Positions 63,201 to 64,000 of a stretch of 64,000 bases of DNA are shown here, one piece after another. The notes under the pieces are model-generated. The model was not told the DNA's origin. It saw nothing but the letters and a program-made list of their open reading frames with translations, and searched no databases. Position 1 is the stretch's first letter, and each line of letters opens with the position of its first letter. The stretch spans positions 1,099,267 to 1,163,266 of the forward strand of contig PTFA01000055.1 in NCBI GenBank assembly GCA_003342895.1, given 5' to 3'. The translations under genes were made by a program, and so were the position numbers. The stretch is from Casuarius casuarius (taxonomy: Eukaryota; Chordata; Aves; Casuariiformes; Casuariidae).

Positions 63201-63409
63201 TAGCTGGAAGTGACTAGTGTGGTTTTGTACCCAGAGCTGTAATTATTTCTGTCTCTCCAGTAGTCCTATTGTGTGTTCAGGTGAATATCACAGTCCGATC
63301 TGAGTGGCACATGTTTTGTTTCAGTGACAGTGAAGAACCACCTGAGACCTTGACTGACAACAGAGGACATGTTACAATTCCAGTAAAATATGAAGTAGGA
63401 TTAATATTT
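192..63409 (+). CDS. ITGA1: Integrin alpha-1 (23 coding exons; 3' end outside window)
   Basis: ITGA1 pairs with beta-1 integrin at the cell surface to form a collagen and laminin receptor. Joined exons: 192-219, 28985-29105, 32057-32169, 33117-33205, 33296-33410, 34077-34204, 40707-40855, 42460-42610, 44332-44497, 48835-48908, 50436-50580, 51625-51767, 53114-53257, 54783-55037, 55469-55599, 58303-58466, 58660-58796, 59792-59902, 60450-60535, 60694-60829, 61873-61953, 62548-62624, 63325-63409. They keep one open frame of 943 codons. In order: short signal peptide (about 1-17), propeller blades 1-2 (about 18-155), I domain (about 160-350), rest of the propeller (about 355-650) and thigh/calf segments. 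The MIDAS metal site is D168, S170, S172, T238 and D271. Acidic loops for Ca binding sit at 487-495, 568-576 and 630-638. The rest of calf-2, the membrane helix and the GFFKR-type tail are not in the window. The match to known ITGA1 is near-identical over many stretches, so the identity is firm. Exon edges are read by eye. PELO is nested in intron 1. Confidence 0.96.
220..1794 (+). other. ITGA1 intron 1, proximal part
   Basis: It starts with a GTGAGG donor and remains GC-rich for about 200 bases (the tail of the promoter island), then becomes AT-rich. Only short chance reading frames are seen. No gene or clear repeat is recognised. Confidence 0.6.
1795..2290 (+). mobile_element. CR1 LINE 3' fragment (+ orientation)
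   Basis: From memory of the CR1 consensus, the order of matching pieces is clear: GAAGAAAGGCTGAAGGAATT near the left end, a middle part in which the similarity is poor, then GGATAAACATCTGTCAGGGA and finally CTCCTAGCCCTACATTTCAA. This is the 3' end of a CR1 non-LTR retrotransposon, with indels and substitutions of an old copy. The usual short terminal microsatellite is not intact. No reverse transcriptase frame survives. Confidence 0.75.
2291..4164 (+). other. ITGA1 intron 1 between CR1 remnants
   Basis: AT-rich intronic sequence with no conserved coding frame. It contains a short TTTG repeat (about 3539-3551). No gene is recognised. Confidence 0.55.
4165..4780 (-). mobile_element. Decayed CR1-like LINE fragment (reverse orientation)
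   Basis: TTACTGGACCTGACC and TCGGTGTCCTGTCCCAATCA resemble the reverse complement of the 3' end of reptilian/avian CR1 elements. Further right, the segment with TCCAGTACCATACACTGTGT and the motif GCTGCACATTGAGCTG (about 4734) match later parts of the same reversed element. The middle is very degraded and may hold insertions, so the borders are approximate. Confidence 0.5.
4781..5430 (+). other. Intron 1 just upstream of PELO island
   Basis: AT-rich sequence without a recognisable gene or repeat. It changes abruptly to GC-rich DNA near 5430. Confidence 0.5.
5591..5641 (+). promoter_or_regulatory. Duplicated GC-box cluster (Sp1/KLF type)
   Basis: CAGGGGCGGGCGGGG occurs twice, 36 bases apart, separated by a GC-rich spacer. 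Each copy carries overlapping GGGCGG boxes, the binding consensus of Sp1/KLF factors. Binding is inferred from motif only. Confidence 0.6.
5696..5707. promoter_or_regulatory. NRF1-like site 1
   Basis: TGCGCATGCGCC fits the NRF1 consensus YGCGCAYGCGCR except for the last base. It is the first of four such palindromes upstream of PELO. Confidence 0.65.
5738..5749. promoter_or_regulatory. NRF1-like site 2
   Basis: TGCGCATGCGTG, an NRF1-like palindrome with a T for C substitution in the right half, 42 bases after site 1. Confidence 0.6.
5815..5826. promoter_or_regulatory. NRF1-like site 3
   Basis: CGCGCATGCGCG is a perfect match to YGCGCAYGCGCR and a perfect palindrome. Confidence 0.7.
5855..5866. 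promoter_or_regulatory. NRF1-like site 4
   Basis: GGCGCATGCGCA has the full GCGCATGCGC core and deviates from the consensus only at the first base. It lies 40 bases after site 3 and 220 bases before the PELO ATG. Confidence 0.65.
6086..6811 (+). CDS. PELO: PELO coding exon 1
   Basis: 242 codons from the ATG to the FLQ segment, then a GTAAGG donor. It is strongly GC-rich with third positions mostly G or C, because it lies in the CpG island, unlike exon 2. Reading through the donor would add only VRG before a stop. Confidence 0.97.
6086..8390 (+). CDS. PELO: Pelota, ribosome-rescue factor (2 coding exons, 385 aa)
   Basis: Pelota is an eRF1-like protein that, with the GTPase HBS1L, enters the empty A site of stalled ribosomes and triggers subunit splitting in no-go and non-stop mRNA decay in the cytoplasm. 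The exons 6086-6811 and 7959-8390 join in phase 0 to give 385 residues, the same length as human PELO, and the sequence is nearly identical over most of the length. Domains: Sm-like N-terminal domain (about 1-130), eRF1-type central domain (about 135-260) with the basic PRKRKG patch at 168-173 and [13 protein letters not shown], and the L7Ae-like C-terminal domain (about 265-370), ending in an acidic Ser-rich tail ([12 protein letters not shown]). As expected for pelota, no GGQ motif is present, so it cannot hydrolyse peptidyl-tRNA as eRF1 does. The ATG lies in a strong context (GCCGCGATGA). The gene is nested in ITGA1 intron 1, same strand, with its own promoter and polyadenylation signals. 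Confidence 0.98.
6812..7958 (+). other. PELO: PELO intron
   Basis: A GT-AG intron of 1147 bases separating the two coding exons in phase 0. AT-rich, with no recognisable gene, small RNA or repeat. Confidence 0.85.
7959..8390 (+). CDS. PELO: PELO coding exon 2 and stop
   Basis: Acceptor TACTGTAG. It begins [17 protein letters not shown] and ends at TGA after the acidic tail, giving 143 residues. It encodes the end of the central domain and all of the L7Ae-like domain, including [20 protein letters not shown] and [20 protein letters not shown]. Confidence 0.97.
   Translation, partial: VHSSSGHKYALKEALCDPAVTSRLSDTKAAGEVKALDDFYKMLQHEPDRAFYGLKHVEKANEAMAIDTLLISDELFRHQDVATRARYVKLVDSVRENMGTVRIFSSLHVSGEQLGQLTGVAAILRFPVAELSDQEDGSSSEED
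8391..8800 (+). terminator. PELO: PELO 3' UTR with clustered polyadenylation signals
   Basis: AATAAA hexamers occur at 8724-8729, 8790-8795 and 8795-8800. The first is about 335 bases after the stop codon. Cleavage is expected 10-30 bases after whichever is used, so the true 3' end is near 8745 or 8815. These signals also lie inside ITGA1 intron 1 in the sense direction. Confidence 0.7.
8801..14712 (+). other. ITGA1 intron 1 downstream of PELO
   Basis: AT-rich intron with no supported gene. It holds a 15-A run at 9693-9707, several short T-rich tracts and a purine-rich GGAA-type tract at about 14197-14235. Open frames here are short and without family resemblance. Confidence 0.55.
14713..14772 (+). 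repeat. Tandem duplication, 30-bp unit x 2
   Basis: Two consecutive identical 30-base units, each starting AGATAGGAGAAGTTTAAACA and ending GATGCTT plus spacer bases. Perfect identity suggests a recent duplication or a local assembly artefact. Confidence 0.85.
14773..21919 (+). other. ITGA1 intron 1, middle part
   Basis: No gene recognised. At about 14800-14950 there is a modestly GC-rich stretch. A T-rich tract with two long T runs lies at about 15294-15358. A G9 run lies near 15988. The rest is AT-rich unique-looking sequence. Confidence 0.5.
21920..21939. other. Assembly gap (20 N)
   Basis: Twenty undetermined bases followed by an A run. The true gap length is unknown. It lies within intron 1 and does not affect any exon. 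Confidence 0.99.
21940..25794 (+). other. ITGA1 intron 1, distal-middle part
   Basis: AT-rich sequence with T runs near 22880 and 24013. No gene or clear repeat recognised. The opening 200 bases (GATAAAG- and AGGAGATA-rich, next to the gap) look repeat-derived but I cannot assign a family. Confidence 0.5.
25795..26175 (-). mobile_element. Decayed CR1-like LINE 3' fragment (reverse orientation)
   Basis: GTAGCCATACTGGATCAAAT followed by TTTAGTCCAGTATGTCTCTA matches the reverse complement of the 3' end of a reptilian/avian CR1 family. About 200 bases on, CATGGACTCACTCAGTTACC and CACAGCGCTAGTTCCTGCTG, then GAGTCACCTCCTTTCGTCTG, match the following blocks of the same element in the right order. 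It carries many substitutions and indels, so the copy is old. Confidence 0.7.
26176..28984 (+). other. ITGA1 intron 1, distal part up to exon 2
   Basis: AT-rich, no gene recognised. It contains a run of 26 T at 27262-27287, one undetermined base at 27944, and the pyrimidine tract of the exon 2 acceptor at the right end. Confidence 0.55.
27262..27287 (+). repeat. Homopolymer T26
   Basis: An uninterrupted run of 26 T. It could be the tail of an old minus-strand retroposed sequence, but no body or target-site duplication is recognisable, so it is listed only as a homopolymer. The length is prone to sequencing error. Confidence 0.8.
28985..29105 (+). CDS. ITGA1: ITGA1 exon 2 (signal cleavage region, propeller start)
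   Basis: A pyrimidine-rich acceptor ending in AAAG precedes it and GTAAGT follows. It encodes residues 10-50: the end of the signal peptide, then [20 protein letters not shown], which matches the start of mature integrin alpha-1. The exon ends in the Trp codon of the GKW motif (TG|G). Cleavage is likely near residue 17-18. Confidence 0.96.
29940..30095. other. Isolated GC/CpG-rich patch in intron 2
   Basis: About 155 bases with many CpGs (CCGCCCGTGACTAAGAGCAC, GCGGGTCGGACCATCGTGCA, GGCGAGCGCCGGGCC) stand out from AT-rich flanks. It matches no repeat or RNA gene I recognise. It may be a regulatory element or a fragment of an unknown repeat. Confidence 0.45.
31313..31384 (+). repeat. Tandem duplication, 36-bp unit x 2
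   Basis: Two adjacent copies of a 36-base unit starting TGCAGGGTAGTGCTGGGATA, nearly identical, differing in the last bases. No coding relevance. Confidence 0.85.
32057..32169 (+). CDS. ITGA1: ITGA1 exon 3 (propeller blade 1)
   Basis: Acceptor TTCACAG, donor GTATGA. Encodes residues 50-88, including [20 protein letters not shown] and the Cys pair around the CPVG and PC segments, which is typical of FG-GAP blade 1 of alpha-1. Phase is continuous with exons 2 and 4. Confidence 0.95.
32170..33116 (+). other. ITGA1: ITGA1 intron 3
   Basis: A 947-base GT-AG intron, AT-rich, nothing recognisable inside. Confidence 0.8.
33117..33205 (+). CDS. ITGA1: ITGA1 exon 4 (propeller)
   Basis: Acceptor TTATAG, donor GTAAGA. 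Encodes residues 88-117 with [20 protein letters not shown]. An N-glycosylation sequon NMT lies at 101-103. Only a 90-bp intron separates it from exon 5. Confidence 0.95.
33296..33410 (+). CDS. ITGA1: ITGA1 exon 5 (propeller blade 2)
   Basis: Acceptor TTAAAG, donor GTATGC. Encodes residues 118-156 with [20 protein letters not shown], the Cys-containing segment just before the I domain. The peptide before the EC motif appears one residue longer than in human. Confidence 0.95.
33411..34076 (+). other. ITGA1: ITGA1 intron 5
   Basis: A 666-base GT-AG intron without recognisable features. Confidence 0.8.
34077..34204 (+). CDS. ITGA1: ITGA1 exon 6 (I domain, MIDAS DxSxS)
   Basis: Acceptor TTGCAG, donor GTAAAA. 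Encodes residues 156-198 and opens the VWA/I domain with [24 protein letters not shown] at 168-172 supplies the Asp and two Ser of the metal-ion-dependent adhesion site that coordinates the ion bridging to a collagen Glu. A 6.5-kb intron follows. Confidence 0.97.
34735..34835. repeat. Ancient interspersed repeat with palindromic core
   Basis: The order AGCTGCTATAAATCAGCACA, GTTCCATCAGAATTAATGGA, then CAGCTGAGGATCTGAC matches a short repeat I recall as common in bird, turtle and crocodile DNA, in which TCCATT and AATGGA form a palindrome. I cannot name the family with confidence. Borders are approximate. Confidence 0.45.
36575..36685 (+). repeat. Polypurine tract
   Basis: About 110 bases made almost only of A and G (GGAAAGGGGAAGAAGGAAGG inside), with few pyrimidines. 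Low-complexity sequence with the composition needed for triplex-type structure. Confidence 0.7.
38013..38212. repeat. AT-rich satellite with palindromes
   Basis: About 200 bases almost wholly of A and T, built of TATA/ATATAATATT-type units. It includes a perfect 20-base palindrome, TATTAGAATATATTCTAATA, at 38167-38186. The outer ends, AATTGGAAT on the left and ATTCCAATT on the right, are inverted copies, so the whole block could fold as a hairpin. Probably a microsatellite expansion. Confidence 0.75.
40707..40855 (+). CDS. ITGA1: ITGA1 exon 7 (I domain, MIDAS Thr)
   Basis: Acceptor TTTCAG, donor GTACGT. Encodes residues 199-248, including [14 protein letters not shown] and [17 protein letters not shown]238, spaced 70 residues after the first MIDAS Asp as in other alpha-I domains, is the expected MIDAS threonine. 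Confidence 0.97.
40856..42459 (+). other. ITGA1: ITGA1 intron 7
   Basis: A 1.6-kb GT-AG intron. It has a short TG run near 41170. A stretch near 41610-41680 faintly recalls old reptilian repeats (CACTGAAATCAGTAG), too weak to call. No gene recognised. Confidence 0.75.
42460..42610 (+). CDS. ITGA1: ITGA1 exon 8 (I domain core, MIDAS Asp)
   Basis: Acceptor TCTTCAG, donor GTAAGT. Encodes residues 248-298. [14 protein letters not shown] contains D271, the last MIDAS ligand. The translation runs into the intron for a few codons before a stop, so the donor and homology set the end. Confidence 0.97.
42611..44331 (+). other. ITGA1: ITGA1 intron 8
   Basis: A 1.7-kb GT-AG intron, AT-rich, no recognisable gene or repeat. 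Confidence 0.75.
44332..44497 (+). CDS. ITGA1: ITGA1 exon 9 (I domain C helix and last helix)
   Basis: Acceptor TTTTTAG, donor GTATGA. Encodes residues 299-354: [15 protein letters not shown] is the collagen-specific C-helix region, and RIFALE ends the last helix. E353 is at the position of the intrinsic-ligand Glu known in collagen-binding integrins, which engages the beta subunit on activation. Sequons NLS (307-309) and NVS (331-333) are visible. Confidence 0.97.
44498..48834 (+). other. ITGA1: ITGA1 intron 9 (end of I domain)
   Basis: A 4.3-kb GT-AG intron separating the I domain from the rest of the propeller. Contains a small direct repeat of AGGATTACAA near 45130. Otherwise nothing recognisable. 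Confidence 0.75.
48835..48908 (+). CDS. ITGA1: ITGA1 exon 10 (return to propeller)
   Basis: Acceptor TTTAATAG, donor GTAAAC. A short exon encoding residues 354-378 with [18 protein letters not shown], the segment where the chain re-enters the beta-propeller after the I domain. Confidence 0.96.
48909..50435 (+). other. ITGA1: ITGA1 intron 10
   Basis: A 1.5-kb GT-AG intron, very AT-rich in its first half, no recognisable gene or repeat. Confidence 0.75.
50436..50580 (+). CDS. ITGA1: ITGA1 exon 11 (propeller blade 3)
   Basis: Acceptor GAAAG after a pyrimidine tract, donor GTAAGA. Encodes residues 379-427 with [19 protein letters not shown]. The segment around [18 protein letters not shown] diverges more from human than its neighbours. 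Sequons NGT and NDT are present. Confidence 0.96.
50581..51624 (+). other. ITGA1: ITGA1 intron 11
   Basis: A 1.0-kb GT-AG intron, about a third of which is a decayed CR1 copy (separate entry). Confidence 0.8.
51140..51500 (-). mobile_element. CR1 LINE fragment (reverse orientation)
   Basis: TTTCATCTGCAAATTTCGTA, CTCCATCATCCAAGTTGTTA, AACAGTGTCAAAAACTCTGC and TGAAGTTAGGACATATCAGC correspond, in order, to the reverse complement of the end of the CR1 reverse-transcriptase region. The frame is broken by many changes, so it is a dead copy. It ends about 125 bases before exon 12. Confidence 0.75.
51625..51767 (+). CDS. ITGA1: ITGA1 exon 12 (propeller blade 4)
   Basis: Acceptor TCCTAG, donor GTAAGT. 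Encodes residues 427-474 with [20 protein letters not shown] and [13 protein letters not shown], a standard FG-GAP blade with an NHT sequon. It lies just downstream of a decayed CR1 copy in intron 11. Confidence 0.96.
51768..53113 (+). other. ITGA1: ITGA1 intron 12
   Basis: A 1.35-kb GT-AG intron without recognisable features. Confidence 0.75.
53114..53257 (+). CDS. ITGA1: ITGA1 exon 13 (propeller, Ca-binding loop)
   Basis: Acceptor TTGCAG, donor GTAAGG. Encodes residues 475-522. DINRDSFTD (487-495) is a DxDxDG-like metal loop, followed by [20 protein letters not shown], very close to known ITGA1. Confidence 0.97.
53258..54782 (+). other. ITGA1: ITGA1 intron 13
   Basis: A 1.5-kb GT-AG intron. 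It has a purine-rich GGGAGA tract at about 54541-54586 and a TG run near 54286. No gene recognised. Confidence 0.75.
54541..54586 (+). repeat. GA-rich purine repeat
   Basis: Repeated GGGAGA units with short interruptions (GGGAGGGAGAGGGAGAGGGA), low-complexity polypurine sequence about 200 bases before exon 14. Confidence 0.8.
54783..55037 (+). CDS. ITGA1: ITGA1 exon 14 (propeller blade 6, Ca-binding loop)
   Basis: Acceptor TTCACAG, donor GTATGG. At 255 nt it is the longest coding exon of ITGA1 here (residues 523-607). It contains [32 protein letters not shown] with the metal loop at 568-576, and [20 protein letters not shown]. The Cys-rich loop near 538-555 differs in length by one residue from human. 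Confidence 0.97.
55038..55468 (+). other. ITGA1: ITGA1 intron 14
   Basis: A 431-base GT-AG intron, AT-rich, nothing recognisable. Confidence 0.8.
55469..55599 (+). CDS. ITGA1: ITGA1 exon 15 (last propeller blade, Ca-binding loop)
   Basis: Acceptor TTCACAG, donor GTATGG. Encodes residues 608-651 with [19 protein letters not shown] (metal loop 630-638) and [13 protein letters not shown]. It ends inside the Trp codon (TG|G). Confidence 0.97.
55600..58302 (+). other. ITGA1: ITGA1 intron 15
   Basis: A 2.7-kb intron, GT-AG with a short acceptor tract. It contains a CpG-rich patch at about 57535-57850 (separate entry). A stretch near 57080-57120 faintly recalls old reptilian repeats, too weak to call. 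Confidence 0.75.
57535..57850. promoter_or_regulatory. CpG-rich patch in intron 15, function unknown
   Basis: About 300 bases with many CpG dinucleotides (GTCGGCGACC, TGCCGCGGCT, ATTGCGGGCACGGGGG) in otherwise AT-rich intron. A 114-codon open frame runs through it but resembles no family I know and looks like a by-product of GC content. Candidate internal promoter or enhancer; not assigned a function. Confidence 0.4.
58303..58466 (+). CDS. ITGA1: ITGA1 exon 16 (propeller exit, thigh domain)
   Basis: Acceptor TTGTTAAG, donor GTAAGT. Encodes residues 651-706: [20 protein letters not shown] leads into the thigh domain, with the [19 protein letters not shown]ys pair. Moderately divergent from human, as expected for this part of the protein. 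Confidence 0.95.
58660..58796 (+). CDS. ITGA1: ITGA1 exon 17 (thigh domain), ends at a GC donor
   Basis: Acceptor CTTTTCAG. Encodes residues 706-751: [20 protein letters not shown], then [20 protein letters not shown] and ML. The next exon begins with the DKPDFQDSV segment, so the exon must end after TTG, giving a non-canonical donor GCAAGT. The GT four bases downstream would give a frameshift and an early TGA in exon 18. Confidence 0.9.
58797..59791 (+). other. ITGA1: ITGA1 intron 17, GC-AG type
   Basis: Begins GCAAGTAAAT, a strong match to the U1-pairing part of the donor consensus with C at position +2, and ends CTTCTAG. The only frame-preserving way to join exons 17 and 18 is with this donor. 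Confidence 0.85.
59792..59902 (+). CDS. ITGA1: ITGA1 exon 18 (thigh/calf)
   Basis: Acceptor CTTCTAG, donor GTAAGT. In phase 0 it encodes residues 752-788: [20 protein letters not shown], then [15 protein letters not shown]. This matches human closely only in this frame, which fixes the upstream donor. Confidence 0.95.
59903..60449 (+). other. ITGA1: ITGA1 intron 18
   Basis: A 547-base GT-AG intron without recognisable features. Confidence 0.8.
60450..60535 (+). CDS. ITGA1: ITGA1 exon 19 (calf region)
   Basis: Acceptor TTGCAG, donor GTAACT. Encodes residues 789-817 with [20 protein letters not shown], a conserved Cys pair. The downstream KASIAGDR segment is less conserved. Confidence 0.94.
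60694..60829 (+). CDS. ITGA1: ITGA1 exon 20 (calf-1)
   Basis: Acceptor TTTTACAG, donor GTAGGA. Encodes residues 817-862 with [20 protein letters not shown] and [20 protein letters not shown], typical integrin alpha calf beta-strand sequence. Confidence 0.95.
60830..61872 (+). other. ITGA1: ITGA1 intron 20
   Basis: A 1.0-kb GT-AG intron without recognisable features. Confidence 0.8.
61873..61953 (+). CDS. ITGA1: ITGA1 exon 21 (calf-1)
   Basis: Acceptor CTGTTTAG, donor GTAAAA. Encodes residues 863-889 with [20 protein letters not shown], including a Cys pair and an NIT sequon. Confidence 0.95.
61954..62547 (+). other. ITGA1: ITGA1 intron 21
   Basis: A 594-base GT-AG intron without recognisable features. 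Confidence 0.8.
62548..62624 (+). CDS. ITGA1: ITGA1 exon 22 (calf)
   Basis: Acceptor CAAACAG, donor GTTAGT, a weaker donor than its neighbours. Encodes residues 890-915 with [20 protein letters not shown]. It ends AG|T in phase with exon 23. Confidence 0.94.
62625..63324 (+). other. ITGA1: ITGA1 intron 22
   Basis: A 700-base GT-AG intron with a CCCCCCC/TTTTTTT junction near 62656-62670. Nothing else recognisable. Confidence 0.8.
63325..63409 (+). CDS. ITGA1: ITGA1 exon 23 (calf; last exon in window)
   Basis: Acceptor TTTCAG, donor GTAAGG. Encodes residues 915-943 with [20 protein letters not shown] and KYEVGLIF. Phase 0 at the end. The gene clearly continues to the right, since the rest of calf-2, the membrane helix and the tail are absent. 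Confidence 0.95.
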
Positions 63410-64000
63410 GTAAGGTATTCGTGCTTCTCCATGCTTCTATTTGCTAGCATATTAAATAGCAGGTGTTCAAAGAAAATAATATTGTTTTCTTGTTGAGCTG
63501 TGCTGAATTAAGTGTGTACAAATGACAGCTTCTAGTCTCTTGAATAGGAAGCACAGACTTTATTGAAAACAGCAGTTGTGTGAAATAATGGAGCAGTCAC
63601 TGTCCCTATCAGGCTCCTTATCTAATTAAATTTGATCTGCAGTTTGAAAGTACAACAGCAGCTTTTATTGACTCTTGTACTTTGCTCCATTCATTCAGAA
63701 GCATTTCAGGTATATAAGAAAGCACACTTCCAGCTTCCTGATAGCCAGGAATTTTTATCACTGTGGTAATGCATAGTATGGTGTTTTCTTTCCAGCTTCA
63801 AAAATTATCCTTAATTTTAGTTTATTACAGGGTTTTTTATCAGTTCAGATACAAGTTTTAATGCAGGTCTTGTAGTATACTTTGTTTTCAGAAATAACTG
63901 GAATTCAGTTAAATTCTGTCTGTGAAAAACAGGTATAGTATGTATAAATAATGTCATAGAATACAGTGCATCGTGTGTGAGTGTGAATAATTAAGTTAAA
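63410..64000 (+). other. ITGA1: ITGA1 intron 23, partial
   Basis: Starts with a GTAAGG donor and runs off the window edge. No further exon is recognised before the end. Confidence 0.8.

Overview
This window is vertebrate nuclear DNA, almost certainly from a bird. The genes are split by GT-AG introns, the introns are AT-rich, and the recognisable interspersed repeats are CR1-type LINE fragments, the dominant family of bird and other reptile genomes. Two protein-coding genes are present, both on the + strand. No bacterial, phage or viral genes were seen, and I found no tRNA, rRNA or CRISPR array.

The main gene is ITGA1, the integrin alpha-1 subunit of the collagen/laminin receptor alpha1-beta1. 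I could place 23 coding exons by splice sites, frame continuity and resemblance to the known protein. They start with a 28-nt signal-peptide exon at 192-219 and end with an exon at 63325-63409. Together they encode 943 residues: signal peptide, beta-propeller blades 1-2, the inserted collagen-binding I (VWA) domain, the remaining FG-GAP blades with three acidic Ca-binding loops, and the thigh and calf region. The C-terminal calf, transmembrane helix and cytoplasmic tail (roughly 230 residues by family length) lie past the right edge.

The second gene, PELO (pelota, ribosome-rescue factor), is nested in the same orientation inside the 28.8-kb first intron of ITGA1. It has two coding exons (6086-6811 and 7959-8390), encodes 385 residues, and has its own CpG-island promoter with four NRF1-like palindromes and repeated GC boxes. 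It ends in a 3' UTR with clustered AATAAA signals. The same nesting is known in mammals.

Layout: 1-191 GC-rich ITGA1 leader/promoter; 192-219 exon 1; 220-5430 intron 1 with CR1 remnants; 5430-8800 PELO and its island; 8801-28984 about 20 kb of intron 1 without recognisable genes (tandem duplications, a sequencing gap, a CR1 remnant, homopolymers); 28985-34204 exons 2-6; 34205-40706 intron 6, with an old palindromic repeat and an AT-rich palindromic satellite; 40707-63409 exons 7-23.

I saw no previously undescribed system. The most notable points are a GC-AG intron after exon 17 where the nearby GT donor would cause a frameshift, the NRF1 motif array at the nested PELO promoter, strong intronic polyadenylation signals that ITGA1 transcription must pass, a CpG-rich patch in intron 15, and an AT-rich palindromic satellite in intron 6.
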